NCBI RefSeq assembly: GCF_023502345.1
Contig: NZ_JAMFLX010000006.1
Location: 1-64,000 of the forward strand
Length of the DNA: 64,000 bases
Source of the DNA: Parendozoicomonas callyspongiae
GTDB lineage: Bacteria > Pseudomonadota > Gammaproteobacteria > Pseudomonadales > Endozoicomonadaceae
Reading direction: 5' to 3'
How positions within the stretch are numbered: the first letter of the stretch is position 1; each line of letters opens with the position of its first letter. Shown piece after piece: positions 54,959 to 64,000 of this stretch. Position numbers and translations under genes: made by a program. The notes beneath the pieces were generated by a model. It was not told where the DNA came from and did not search any database. It saw only the letters and a program-made list of their open reading frames with translations.

Positions 54959-55140
54959 GGGGCGTTCCTTTGCGCCTGATTATCTTTTCAATGATAAGTC
55001 ATAGGCCCAGACTGTGCTTTGTTCATAACAAACAGGCCCTAGATAATCTTTTTCCATACTTTTCTTTATCAACACTGGGCAATAGCGGTGGGGATTTAAT
55101 AGAATACCCGCCATTTGAATGCTGTTCTTCTGAGGTGTAC

Positions 55141-56763
55141 ATGGCCGCAACACTGCGCGTCGTCATAGCGCAATTAAATCTGCTGGTGGGTGATATTGAA
55201 GGTAATGCCCGCAAGATTGCTGATGCAGCCCGGCAGGCATCCGATAATCATCAGGCGGATGTTGTGGTATTTCCTGAACTCTCCCTCTGCGGGTACCCGC
55301 CGGAGGATCTGCTGCTGCGCCCCAGCCTCGACCTGCGTATCAACAAAGGTCTGGATATTCTGTTTCAGGTATCCGGTATAGATATGGTTGTTGGCGTACC
55401 TGTCCGAAATAACGAAGAGCTAGAAAACCAGGCTGTTGTTATTCGTGATGGAGCCATCATTGCCGAGTACGCCAAGTGGCATCTTCCCAACTACCGGGTG
55501 TTTGATGAGAAGCGGTACTTCAAGCCGGGCTCCGAGGCAGTGACCTATGACTGCAACGGCGTATTTGCCGGTCTGACAGTCTGTGAAGATATCTGGTTTG
55601 AAGATCCGGCAGCGGCTCTGAAAGAATCCGGTGCCCAGCTTATTTTCAATCTTAATGCTTCCCCCTTCCACTGTGACAAGCTGGATGAACGCCATGCTGT
55701 TCTGCGTGAGCGTTGCAGTGAAACCGGATTGCCTATTGTCTACGTAAATCAGGTAGGTGGTCAGGATGAGCTGGTCTTTGATGGCGGCTCGTTTGTCATG
55801 AATGGTGATGGTGAAGTTGTTGTTTCTGCACCGACACACGAAGAATGCCTGGTTCTGGCTGAGTTTGATCGTGAGTCCGGTCAGTTCCTGAAAGGGGAAA
55901 CTGCACCTCTTAAAGAAGTTGAAGCACGGGTTTACGACAGCCTGGTCATGGGTGTTCGTGATTATGTGAACAAGAACGGCTTTAAGGGCGTGGTTCTTGG
56001 GTTATCAGGTGGTATTGATTCCGCACTGACCCTGGCTGTGGCGGCAGATGCCCTGGGCCCTGATCGCGTAGAAGCGATCATGATGCCATTCCAGTATACC
56101 GCCGAGATCAGTAAGGAAGACGCCGCTGCAGAAGCCAAAACGCTTGGTGTTTCTTATAAAGAGCTGCCTATCAAGGATATGTACGATGCCTTTATGGGGA
56201 CTCTGTCAGAGGAGTTTGCTGGAACCAGCCGTGATACAACGGAAGAGAACCTGCAGTCCCGCTGTCGTGGTGTGATGCTGATGGCCATTTCCAACAAGAA
56301 AGGCTATCTGGTGCTGACCACCGGCAACAAGAGTGAGATGGCTGTTGGCTATGCCACTCTTTATGGGGACATGGCTGGTGGCTTTGATGTTCTGAAGGAT
56401 GTTCCTAAAACACTTGTTTTCCGTCTGTCAGAGTATCGCAATACAGTTTCACCGGTTATCCCTCAGCGGGTTATTGATCGTCCGCCTTCAGCAGAACTGG
56501 CACCGGATCAGGTTGATGAGGACAGCCTGCCTCCATACGATATTCTGGATGCCATTCTGGAGTTGTATATCGAGCAGGACCAGAGTGCCGAAGCCATTAT
56601 CGCCAAGGGCTTTGATCGTGATGAGGTCTATCGCATCCTGAGGCTGGTGGATATTAACGAGTACAAGCGCCGTCAGGCACCGGTTGGGGTTCGTATTACA
56701 TCCCGGGGCTTTGGTAAGGACCGTCGCTACCCAATTACCAATGGCTGGCGTCCAGGGGTTTAA
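55141..56763 (+). CDS. nadE: Glutamine-dependent NAD+ synthase
   Basis: The 540-residue two-domain enzyme has an N-terminal nitrilase-type glutaminase with triad E46 (FPELSLCGYPPEDLL), K112 (AKWHLPNY) and C148 (TVCEDIWF). The C-terminal synthetase has the PP-loop LSGGIDSALT. It amidates nicotinate adenine dinucleotide in the last step of NAD+ synthesis. The ATG at 55141 follows GAGGTGTAC and matches the family N-terminus; an upstream in-frame extension is rejected. The next gene begins two bases after its stop. Confidence 0.96.
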   Translation: MAATLRVVIAQLNLLVGDIEGNARKIADAARQASDNHQADVVVFPELSLCGYPPEDLLLRPSLDLRINKGLDILFQVSGIDMVVGVPVRNNEELENQAVVIRDGAIIAEYAKWHLPNYRVFDEKRYFKPGSEAVTYDCNGVFAGLTVCEDIWFEDPAAALKESGAQLIFNLNASPFHCDKLDERHAVLRERCSETGLPIVYVNQVGGQDELVFDGGSFVMNGDGEVVVSAPTHEECLVLAEFDRESGQFLKGETAPLKEVEARVYDSLVMGVRDYVNKNGFKGVVLGLSGGIDSALTLAVAADALGPDRVEAIMMPFQYTAEISKEDAAAEAKTLGVSYKELPIKDMYDAFMGTLSEEFAGTSRDTTEENLQSRCRGVMLMAISNKKGYLVLTTGNKSEMAVGYATLYGDMAGGFDVLKDVPKTLVFRLSEYRNTVSPVIPQRVIDRPPSAELAPDQVDEDSLPPYDILDAILELYIEQDQSAEAIIAKGFDRDEVYRILRLVDINEYKRRQAPVGVRITSRGFGKDRRYPITNGWRPGV

Positions 56764-56765
56764 AT

Positions 56766-57404
56766 ATGGAACAAATGACCATGATTCGAGACACATTTCC
56801 GGTAGGACCACTGGGCTGTAACTGTACAATTATCGGTGACCCCATTACCAAAAAAGGTATGGTGATTGATCCAGGTGGTGACGCGGACAAGATTCTGGAA
56901 TATGTTCAGGCTCGTGGTCTGGAAATTGTGGCGTTGATCCATACCCATGCCCATCTGGATCATTTTCTGGCCAGTGGGGAGCTGAAAGAGAAAACCGGCG
57001 CGCCGATCTATCTGCACCCGGATGATAAGTTCCTGTGGGACAGTCTGGAGATGCAGTGTCGTATGTTCGGCGTGCCATATACTCCGGTTCCCGATCCAGA
57101 CTTCTGGCTGAAAGATGATGAGCAGCTATGTTGCTGCAATGGTGTGGCCATGCACACGCCGGGCCACAGCCCTGGTTCCATGAGTTTCTGGTTTGAAGAT
57201 CAGAAACTTTTGATTGCCGGGGATACTCTGTTCCGCCGTTCTGTAGGGCGTACGGATTTATGGGGCGGTGACCATGCGACTATTGAAAAGTCCATTCGAA
57301 CCCGCCTGTACACGCTGGATGAAGAGGCGGTGGTGGTAGCTGGCCATGGACCGAGCACCACAATTGGTGAAGAAATTCGGGGCAATGTAGTTGTCAGGGG
57401 CTGA
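56766..57404 (+). CDS. Metallo-beta-lactamase-fold hydrolase (glyoxalase II-like, YcbL type)
   Basis: The 212-residue protein binds metal through the HxHxDH motif (H61, H63, D65, H66), with further ligands in HTPGHSPGS, AGDTLF and AGHGP. It lacks the C-terminal helical domain of true GloB and so resembles E. coli YcbL. The substrate is probably a glutathione thioester or similar, not established. Translation is likely coupled to nadE, with a 2-bp gap. Two more ATG codons lie within the first six. Confidence 0.9.
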   Translation: MEQMTMIRDTFPVGPLGCNCTIIGDPITKKGMVIDPGGDADKILEYVQARGLEIVALIHTHAHLDHFLASGELKEKTGAPIYLHPDDKFLWDSLEMQCRMFGVPYTPVPDPDFWLKDDEQLCCCNGVAMHTPGHSPGSMSFWFEDQKLLIAGDTLFRRSVGRTDLWGGDHATIEKSIRTRLYTLDEEAVVVAGHGPSTTIGEEIRGNVVVRG

Positions 57405-57518
57405 GTTCGTTAACTGTAACTCTCAATTTCTAGGGGAAGGATGTTGTTAAAAAACGCACATACTTACCTGCTGATCAAAACTATAGTTTTGCCTTTTTGC
57501 TGGTGACACTCCGCTTCC

Positions 57519-58094
57519 ATGAAAAAGATATTAACTGCTGCTGCCATTCTTTCTGCTGTCTCTTCATTGACTCAGGCAGGTGTTCTGGGCGCTACGGCAG
57601 GATATAACTACTGGGCTACTTCAGACTTTGGTGCTTTCCAGACTGGTTACGCCCAGTTTGAGCACTTTATTCCTCTTCTTCCTAACGCTGCTGTACGTTT
57701 TGGCAAAGTCGATGATAAGAAACTGAACTTCAAGTCTTATGATGCCTATGGGTATTACGAGTTGCTCGATAATGACATGGTCAGTGTAGATCTTGGCGCT
57801 GGTTTAAGAAGGTTTAATAACGGTGAGCTTAAGGGGCAGTCGTTCAGCGATACTGTGCCGATGGTCAATGCTGAGGCAGAGTTCTTCAAAGCACTTCCCA
57901 CGTACGGCTATGCTCGGGTTGATTTGGGTCGAAGCAGTGACAGCCGTTTTCAGGATATGGAAGCAGGTGTGCGTTTTGATGTGCTGACAGGCTTCAGTAT
58001 TCAGGCAGGCTACAGAGTTTATGACCTGGATATGAATATGAAAAACAAAGAAACGGTGCGAGGGTTTACAGCAGGTTTGCGTTTGGATATCTGA
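57519..58094 (+). CDS. TIGR04219-type outer-membrane beta-barrel protein
   Basis: The 191-residue protein has a signal peptide (1-20, cut after LTQA) and a mature part made of amphipathic strands ending in GFTAGLRLDI. The opening GVLGATAGYNYWATSDFGAF and repeated strand-turn pattern match the TIGR04219 family of gammaproteobacterial outer-membrane proteins. Function is unknown. It stands alone and is followed by a large perfect hairpin. Confidence 0.8.
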   Translation: MKKILTAAAILSAVSSLTQAGVLGATAGYNYWATSDFGAFQTGYAQFEHFIPLLPNAAVRFGKVDDKKLNFKSYDAYGYYELLDNDMVSVDLGAGLRRFNNGELKGQSFSDTVPMVNAEAEFFKALPTYGYARVDLGRSSDSRFQDMEAGVRFDVLTGFSIQAGYRVYDLDMNMKNKETVRGFTAGLRLDI

Positions 58095-58095
58095 T

Positions 58096-58129
58096 AATAT
58101 TTGCTGCCGGTTTTCCGGCAGCAAATATT
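58096..58129. terminator. Perfect 15-bp hairpin between convergent genes
   Basis: aatatttgctgccgg and its exact complement flank a TTTT loop, between the outer-membrane protein gene and the convergent acyltransferase. No separate T tract follows on either strand, though the stem ends are A/T-rich. It is probably a bidirectional terminator. Confidence 0.65.
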
Positions 58130-58150
58130 CATGAACGGGTAGTAATAGGT

Positions 58151-59041
58151 TTAAGACTCCATTTCTTCCAGCCGCCGATCTTTCTCTTCCCAGAGTTTGT
58201 TAACCCAGCTCTGAATATCCTTGCGGTAGTCGTCATCTCTCAGGTAATCCCTGCCCAGATACTTGTCAGGGATGCTGCTTTTCTCAATATGAACCTTCAC
58301 CTCAGGGCAGCGTCCACAAAGAAAATCCCAGAAGTCTGGAGTTTTGCCCTTGTAGCTAAGGGTAATATTCAAAAAGTCCTGCAGGTTATTACCCATTGCG
58401 CCAAGCACAAAGCCGATACCGCCAGCTTTAGGCTTCAAAAGGTGTTTAAATGGTGACTGCTGGTGTTTGTGTTTGGCTTCTGTGAAACGTGTTCCCTCAA
58501 CGTAGTTGTAGACAGAGACCGGCAAACCCTGGAACTTCTCACAGGCTTTGCGGGTTGTTTCCAGGTCTTCCCCTTTCTTTTCCGGGTGCTTCTCAAGGAA
58601 TTCCCGGCTATAGCGTTTCATAAATGGAAAATCCAGGGCCCACCAGCACAGTCCCAGAATGGGAACCCAGATCAGCTCCTTCTTGAGAAAGAACTTAATT
58701 GATGGTGCTTTCCCATTAAGAACCTGCTGGACAATCACAATATCGGCCCAGGTCTGGTGGTTGCTGGTAATAAGATAGGATCTGTCTTTACGCAAATCGG
58801 TATCCCCAGTGACCACAACTTTCATTGGGGTAAACAGGGTTATCAGGCCGGTATTGATATATATCCACAGGGTCACAACAAGATTGAGAACCTGATTACA
58901 GGCAAGGCGAATAATCTCAATGGGAATACATGCCTTGATTAAGGCTGTCAAAAAGAGAGGTATACAGAAGAAAACTGTATTGAGAATCAAAAACAGTGTA
59001 GCAAGAATGCCCCGTACGACAGGAGGAAGAAAAGCCAGCAT
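58151..59041 (-). CDS. yihG: YihG-like 1-acyl-glycerol-3-phosphate acyltransferase family protein
   Basis: With the ATG at 59041 (AGGG six bases upstream) the product has 296 residues and aligns with the N-terminus of E. coli YihG as I recall it. Two N-terminal membrane helices precede the PlsC-type HX4D motif (SNHQTWAD; H95, D100). The family blocks DFPFMKRYSREFL, VEGTRFTEAKH and KPKAGGIG follow. It should act on membrane phospholipid, probably at the sn-2 position. A 20-residue upstream extension to an ATG at 59095 is possible but lacks a ribosome-binding site. Confidence 0.88.
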   Translation of the reverse strand: MLAFLPPVVRGILATLFLILNTVFFCIPLFLTALIKACIPIEIIRLACNQVLNLVVTLWIYINTGLITLFTPMKVVVTGDTDLRKDRSYLITSNHQTWADIVIVQQVLNGKAPSIKFFLKKELIWVPILGLCWWALDFPFMKRYSREFLEKHPEKKGEDLETTRKACEKFQGLPVSVYNYVEGTRFTEAKHKHQQSPFKHLLKPKAGGIGFVLGAMGNNLQDFLNITLSYKGKTPDFWDFLCGRCPEVKVHIEKSSIPDKYLGRDYLRDDDYRKDIQSWVNKLWEEKDRRLEEMES

Positions 59042-59241
59042 AAACAACCCTGTTTTTCTAAGAAGCTGTCTGAAAAGACTACAGTCGTGCTGCATTAACA
59101 AAATGGCTCTTGAGACAGCTCTAAATTGTTATGGGTAAGCCCCGGTTAGAATCAGAAACAGTCCCTCAACTGCTTCTGGAAAACCGAATGTATCAGTCAG
59201 TGTATGCCTATCTCAACTTTTTTTGAAGAAGGTCGTACCAT

Positions 59242-61335
59242 TTATTGAGTGGCCTGTATAGCAGTTAAAGCAATTGTATAGACAATATCATCAACCAGTG
59301 CGCCCCGGGACAGGTCATTGACAGGTTTGTTCAGGCCCTGAAGCATAGGGCCAATACTGATAACATTGGCGCTTCTCTGAACCGCTTTATAAGTGGTATT
59401 GCCTGTGTTCAGATCAGGGAAGACGAACACTGTTGCCTGACCGGCTACCGGGCTGTCGGGAGCCTTGCTTTTGGCAACAGAGGCAATTGCCGCTGCATCA
59501 TACTGAAGAGGGCCATCAATAATCAGTTCAGGTGCTCTTTCTTTGGCAATACGAGTCGCTTCCCGTACTTTCTCAACATCAGTGCCATGACCTGACTTTC
59601 CCGTACTGTAACTGATCATTGCCACCTTCGGCTCGATACCAAATGCTTTGGCGGACTGAGCACTCTGGATGGCAATACTAGCCAGTTGATCGGCATCAGG
59701 GTCAGGGTTTACGGCGCAGTCACCGTAAACCACCACCTGATCTGGAAGAAGCATAAAGAATACAGAGGAAACCAGGCCTGCATCAGGTTTGGTTTTCACA
59801 AGCTGGAAGGCTGGACGGATGGTATTGGCGGTAGTATGAACTGCGCCGGATACCAGACCGTCAACATCTCCCTTGGCCAGCATCATGGTGCCCAGCACAA
59901 CCGTATCTTCAAGCTGTGCTTCAGCCATGGCTTCATTGAGACCTTTATGTTTGCGCAGCTCAACCATAGGTGCGATGTATTGCCTGCGGATTTCATCCGG
60001 ATCAAGAATGGTCAGATCAGCTGGCAGCTCAATATCGAGCCCACGGGCAACTTCCCGGATAAGCTCGGGTTTTCCAAGCAGTACACATTGAGCAATACCT
60101 TTTTCATGGCAGAGAGCGGCAGCCTGAATAGTCCGTGGCTCGTCACCTTCTGGCAGCACAATACGTTTGCTGGCCGCTCTGGATCGTTCAACCAGGTTGT
60201 AACGGAAGGCTGGTGGGGTGAGGTGTTCCTGATGGGGCTGACCGCAATGCTCACGCAGCTTATCAATATTGATATGTTCAGCCACGGTGTTCATAACGCT
60301 TTCCATGCGCTCGACATCATCTGCAGGCACTTCCGGATTCATACGATCCAGTCTTGTCGCTGTATCGTATGAATTAAGATCGGTTAACAGGACCGGGAGT
60401 TCTGAAGTGGCAATAGCCGTCTGGCACAGACGCATAATCCCTTCGGGTGGCTTTTCTCCATTGGTCAGCAACAGCCCGGCAAGAGGAATACCGTTACTGG
60501 CAGCCATACAGGTAGCCAGCACAATATCTTCCCGGTCTCCGGGGCAGATAATCAATGCTCCAGCCACGAGGTGCTGGGTTATATTTGCGGAAGTTCTGGC
60601 ACAGAGAATACGTTTGATAACCCGCCGTGTTTCCATCATTCCTTCGTTCAACACCTTGGCAAAAAGATGGTCGCAGATATCCTTGGTACGAGGTGAAGAA
60701 AGCTCATTATTCCAGGGAATATGGCCAAGAGGAGGAAAGCTTTTGGCAGGCATACGCGGCAGGCTTTTCAGCTCCAGAGGGTTAGTTCCAAACCGCTCTG
60801 CAATATTCTCAGGCATTTTGTTAAGGATATAACCGAGAATCTGCGGGTTTCTTACGCTACCGTAATTATCTGCACTGATTCGGAGATGATCAGCAAGTTC
60901 CCGCGGCGTGCTGTCATCGGCACCAGTCACAATAATTATATCGGCACTGAGTGTGCGGGCCATTTCACTGTTGAATCGGGTAATCCACGGCGAGTGTCTT
61001 GTAGGTGTTAGACCTTCAACAACAATGGCATCGGCATCGCGCCCGGCCGCCTGGTGAAACAGGCTGACCACTTCTTCCAATATCTCTTCCCGGCGGTTCT
61101 GTCCCAGCTTATCTTCAACAAGATCAAAGCTGATGGGGCGGGGAGGTTTCTGGTGCAGGGTTTTACTGGCAAACAGGGTGGAGCTTTCTTCCCCTGTGTG
61201 GGAATGGTGCTGCTGAGCGATAGGTTTGCAGAAACGAACCTTAAGACCAACCCTTTCCAGGGCACGAACCAGCCCAAGAGCAACAGATGTCAGGCCTGCC
61301 CCATAACTGGTAGGGGTGATATAAAAGACGTGCAT
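59242..61335 (-). CDS. pta: Phosphate acetyltransferase
   Basis: The 697-residue enzyme interconverts acetyl-CoA and acetyl phosphate. It has the long form: an N-terminal BioD-like P-loop domain (MHVFYITPTSYGAGLTSVALG), a central DRTGG domain, and the C-terminal catalytic PTA domain (RIVLPEGDEPRTIQAAALC to the end). The ATG at 61335 is set by homology; a 65-residue upstream extension is spurious. ackA, often adjacent, is not next to it here. Confidence 0.95.
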   Translation of the reverse strand: MHVFYITPTSYGAGLTSVALGLVRALERVGLKVRFCKPIAQQHHSHTGEESSTLFASKTLHQKPPRPISFDLVEDKLGQNRREEILEEVVSLFHQAAGRDADAIVVEGLTPTRHSPWITRFNSEMARTLSADIIIVTGADDSTPRELADHLRISADNYGSVRNPQILGYILNKMPENIAERFGTNPLELKSLPRMPAKSFPPLGHIPWNNELSSPRTKDICDHLFAKVLNEGMMETRRVIKRILCARTSANITQHLVAGALIICPGDREDIVLATCMAASNGIPLAGLLLTNGEKPPEGIMRLCQTAIATSELPVLLTDLNSYDTATRLDRMNPEVPADDVERMESVMNTVAEHINIDKLREHCGQPHQEHLTPPAFRYNLVERSRAASKRIVLPEGDEPRTIQAAALCHEKGIAQCVLLGKPELIREVARGLDIELPADLTILDPDEIRRQYIAPMVELRKHKGLNEAMAEAQLEDTVVLGTMMLAKGDVDGLVSGAVHTTANTIRPAFQLVKTKPDAGLVSSVFFMLLPDQVVVYGDCAVNPDPDADQLASIAIQSAQSAKAFGIEPKVAMISYSTGKSGHGTDVEKVREATRIAKERAPELIIDGPLQYDAAAIASVAKSKAPDSPVAGQATVFVFPDLNTGNTTYKAVQRSANVISIGPMLQGLNKPVNDLSRGALVDDIVYTIALTAIQATQ

Positions 61336-61486
61336 TCCCGGTTCTCGCTCAGTGTTCTGGTTTCCATGAGGGTTTGTCGTTATCTCATGGTTGTATGTGC
61401 GAATCTGATATGACAGATTCGCACATTGTACTGTGAGAGCAGGTAAGAATATATGCGTGCTTTTGTTGGAACTTGTGCGGAATTTA

Positions 61487-62554
61487 TCAGGCGGATTCCA
61501 GCAGCTTGCTCCAGTTAATTTCCGAAGCACGCAGACGTTGATGCGCCATATAGTAAATCAGATGGCCAGAATGCACTGGATGTTCGGCTGGAGGGTTTAG
61601 CACCAGATCATCACCATGAATACTTTCTGCCAGACCCAGTACCAGAATATCGTGATGCTCTTTCAGCGTTCTTATCAGTTGGCCAAAGGTGCAGCCAGAA
61701 AAATGACTGGGAACCTGAAGGCTGAACTGGGTTGGGCCGGTCAGAGTATTCAGCAACTGGGCCTGTACACGGGATGAGCCAGGGTCTTGAGCCGAACGAA
61801 CCAGCATCTCTGTTGTTGTGCTGATATGGCATTCAACCTGAGGCGCGTGGGCTTTCAGCAGAGCCGCTTTATCAGCCTGCTCAAAATGGCAGACAATATG
61901 GGCGTTGGTGCGCCTGGCAGCAGAAAGACTCAGAGCTGTAGTCAAAGTGCTCTCATCGCTGATTCCGGCAATTATGATCCGGCTGGCATCGGCAATGGCG
62001 GCGCGTTCCCAGACATCTTCTGAAGCCAGGCTCTCTGCTTGAACAAAGTGCAGTCGATCAGGGTCAGGGTTTTCCATTTTGTGGTTGGAGACCAGCACAA
62101 TATCGCGGTTTTCCCGGCGCGTATCCCCAAAGATCAGATCAATCATGCGGGCAGTGCTTTCCCTGTGCCAGCCCATAATCACAATATGATCTTCCAGGCG
62201 ACCGTTGAAGTTCAGCTGTCCTTTCATATTTCTTCTCCAACCATCGACAATAACCGTGGTCATTTTACCAATCAGGGCGGCGAACAGAATAACGCCACCG
62301 GGAATAACAAACAGGCTCACAGCTGCCTGTCCTGCAGGTGACGAAGGCGAAAAATCGCCATAACCAACAGTCGAGGCTGTCACCAGGTAAAAATAATAAA
62401 ACTTGAACGGAGTAATAATTTCCGTTTCGCCAGCCTCTAGCAACAGGTACCAGGAAAATGCAAAATGCACGAAAACCAGCATCGCCAGAAAAGTCCAGCG
62501 CAGCTTCAGAATCTGCATATTAATCCTCAGGATCGTCCTGACGACGGCGTTCAT
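61487..62554 (-). CDS. Potassium channel with RCK/TrkA-N domain
   Basis: The 355-residue protein has two membrane helices flanking a pore loop with the K+ selectivity filter TVGYGD (T62-D67). A cytoplasmic RCK domain (HIVIMGWHRESTARMIDLI; NAD/nucleotide-binding Rossmann type) and a C-terminal RCK_C-like region complete it. It resembles bacterial MthK/Kch-type ligand-gated channels. It is divergent from the SbmA-like gene across 290 bp, in which I see no gene. Confidence 0.9.
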   Translation of the reverse strand: MNAVVRTILRINMQILKLRWTFLAMLVFVHFAFSWYLLLEAGETEIITPFKFYYFYLVTASTVGYGDFSPSSPAGQAAVSLFVIPGGVILFAALIGKMTTVIVDGWRRNMKGQLNFNGRLEDHIVIMGWHRESTARMIDLIFGDTRRENRDIVLVSNHKMENPDPDRLHFVQAESLASEDVWERAAIADASRIIIAGISDESTLTTALSLSAARRTNAHIVCHFEQADKAALLKAHAPQVECHISTTTEMLVRSAQDPGSSRVQAQLLNTLTGPTQFSLQVPSHFSGCTFGQLIRTLKEHHDILVLGLAESIHGDDLVLNPPAEHPVHSGHLIYYMAHQRLRASEINWSKLLESA

Positions 62555-62844
62555 ATATTTCTCCCTGAGAATTCACAATGAAACAATTATCAATGGATAC
62601 TTTGTATGGTCAATAGGGTTTAGCGAGAAATCTGACAGGCTTTAGCAGCATTATTTCGGGTATGTTCATCTCATGAAGCTGGATAAAGCTACTCCGACTC
62701 TGTCTGATAAGAAAAAATTCAGATAATTGACTCAGTCTGGTAACTTCAAGGCGTGGGAGTGATCTATTAATGTACTGAAGCCCCGTACTTTGCGGGCAAT
62801 GCTTGCCAGATTAACCCTTGTGGGAAAAGTGGAAACAATAATTT

Positions 62845-63843
62845 ATGTTCAAATCGTTCTTCCTGAATAAAAAATGGTTTCTTTGGTCATTGTTTGGTTC
62901 AGCCATTATTTTGGGGGTTACCTGGTACAAGGTGCAGCTGGACGTAAAAATCAATGAATGGTTTGGCACCTTTTACAATACGATCCAGGAAGCTTTGGGT
63001 TCCCCCGGCCTGCATGATTTCGATACCTTTCTTGATCAGTGCCTGACTTTTGTTGAGATTGCCGGTATCTACATTATTGTGGCGGTACTGCTGGAATTCT
63101 TTGTTAAGCACTATGTCTTCCGGTGGCGTACGGCCATGAACGACTATTACATGTCCAACTGGGGCAGGCTGCGTCATATTGAAGGAGCTGCGCAGCGGGT
63201 GCAGGAAGATACCATGCGCTTTGCCCGGATTATGGAAAGCCTGGGTGTGGCTTTGATGCGATCGGTTATGACTCTTGTCGCTTTCCTGCCGATTCTCTGG
63301 GGGCTGAGTGATCATGTAAAAGAATTGCCCTGGATTGGGCCGGTTGATCAGGCCCTGGTATTTATTGCCCTGATCTCGGCAGCCTGTGGAACGGTTCTAC
63401 TGGCAATTGTCGGTATTAAACTTCCCGGTCTGGAGTTTAATAACCAACGGGTAGAAGCGGCCTACCGTAAAGAGCTGGTGCTGGGTGAAGATCATGATGA
63501 CAGAGCATCTCCTCCTACTGTTAAGGAACTCTTTGGCCATGTGCGTAAGAACTACTTTACGCTCTACCTTCATTACCTCTACTTTGATATTGCCAAGTGG
63601 TCTTACCTGCAGTTCAGCGTCATTATCCCTTATATCGCCATGGGGCCGACCATTGTTGCCGGTGCAATTACTCTGGGTGTTATGCAACAGGTGATTCGAG
63701 CCTTTGGCAAGGTGGAAGAGTCCTTCCAATTCCTGGTTAACTCCTGGGCAGTGATTGTTGAGCTGATGTCTATCTATAAACGCCTGAAAGCCTTTGAGAA
63801 TAAAATTGAGGGTAAACTTCAGGCTTCAATTGAAATGGTTTAA
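62845..63843 (+). CDS. sbmA: SbmA/BacA-like inner-membrane transporter
   Basis: The 332-residue protein has several membrane helices, and the signature EGAAQRVQEDTMRFARIMESLG matches the SbmA/BacA family. SbmA imports peptides such as microcin and proline-rich antimicrobial peptides; BacA is needed for chronic host infection in rhizobia and Brucella. The protein is shorter than E. coli SbmA (about 400), which is normal for the shorter relatives. There is no ABC ATPase domain. The ribosome-binding site is weak. Confidence 0.85.
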   Translation: MFKSFFLNKKWFLWSLFGSAIILGVTWYKVQLDVKINEWFGTFYNTIQEALGSPGLHDFDTFLDQCLTFVEIAGIYIIVAVLLEFFVKHYVFRWRTAMNDYYMSNWGRLRHIEGAAQRVQEDTMRFARIMESLGVALMRSVMTLVAFLPILWGLSDHVKELPWIGPVDQALVFIALISAACGTVLLAIVGIKLPGLEFNNQRVEAAYRKELVLGEDHDDRASPPTVKELFGHVRKNYFTLYLHYLYFDIAKWSYLQFSVIIPYIAMGPTIVAGAITLGVMQQVIRAFGKVEESFQFLVNSWAVIVELMSIYKRLKAFENKIEGKLQASIEMV

Positions 63844-63941
63844 TTGAGGGTATTCTCAAGAAGGTCTGGTTCATTTGAGCCAGACCTGCGTTTTGAAATA
63901 GAAAATGCATTATATTCCTGCCTTTTTACCCAAATCTCTGA

Positions 63942-64000
63942 ATGAAGATCCTGCTCCTCTCGGCCTATGATGCCGTTTCCCACCGCTACTGGCGTAAAGG
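63942..64000 (+). CDS. tRNA-queuosine mannosyltransferase-like protein (partial, 5' end)
   Basis: The last 59 bases encode MKILLLSAYDAVSHRYWRKG, truncated by the window edge. This matches the start of the DUF3524 / QTMAN-like glycosyltransferases (GTDC1 family), recalled from memory. The call rests on only 20 residues. No terminator or promoter is clear in the preceding 98 bp. Confidence 0.6.
   Translation, partial: MKILLLSAYDAVSHRYWRK

Noticed and set aside
54940-55140. Upstream extension of nadE
   Set aside because: The family N-terminus begins at the ATG at 55141 behind GAGGTG; the extension overlaps the pilS 5' end.
62672-62725. 17-codon open frame between the potassium channel and sbmA
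   Set aside because: It is very short, has no ribosome-binding site and no detectable product.

Overview
The window looks like a chromosome segment of a marine, animal-associated gammaproteobacterium, most likely Endozoicomonas or a close Oceanospirillales relative. The basis is gammaproteobacterial gene order (ispB / rplU-rpmA-obgE-proB, rpsT / murJ-ribF-ileS-lspA-fkpB-type IV pilin genes), oceanospirillalean porins and TIGR04219-type outer-membrane protein, and several genes that look aimed at a eukaryotic host. The assignment is inference; no search was run.

Layout. 1-700: end of an rRNA operon (5S rRNA and terminator), flanked on both sides by arrays of short hairpins. 750-5350: PagP-like outer-membrane protein, DsbA, a coiled-coil protein, a small heat-shock protein with a sigma-32-like promoter and ROSE-type RNA thermometer, an MTH1-like Nudix hydrolase, YihD and an LpxL-type lipid A acyltransferase. 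5475-7719: two tandem minus-strand paralogues with a eukaryotic-type IQ calmodulin-binding motif. 7879-14904: short-chain dehydrogenase, glutathione reductase, bacteriohemerythrin, methyltransferase, two related porins and a LysR regulator. 15020-18316: two tandem toxin-like glycosyltransferases that were duplicated with their upstream region. 18414-20040: degenerate GIY-YIG protein and a 316-bp MITE-like element.

20043-42081 is a housekeeping backbone (ispB, rplU, rpmA, obgE, proB, rpsT, murJ, ribF, ileS, lspA, fkpB). Four accessory genes, all on the minus strand, sit at its junctions: a large secreted protein whose C-terminal third resembles the Legionella pseudokinase SidJ, a secreted lipase-like hydrolase, a HAD-domain protein and a 1270-residue protein of unknown function. 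42207-50100 is a type IV minor-pilin operon (fimU/T, pilV, pilW, pilX, pilY1, pilY2-like, pilE) directly after fkpB; the usual ispH is missing. It is followed by a FimX-like degenerate GGDEF/EAL protein and pilSR. 55141-64000 returns to metabolism and envelope genes: nadE, a metallo-beta-lactamase-fold hydrolase, an outer-membrane protein, a YihG-like acyltransferase, pta, a potassium channel, an SbmA/BacA-like transporter and the start of a tRNA-queuosine mannosyltransferase-like gene.

The best candidates for new biology are the SidJ-like secreted pseudokinase and the IQ-motif pair, which together suggest calmodulin-dependent action in a eukaryotic host, the duplicated glycosyltransferases, and the 1270-residue protein with internal repeats. 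Type IV pili and their regulators occupy a contiguous 12.7-kb block (42207-54958) and would serve surface attachment.
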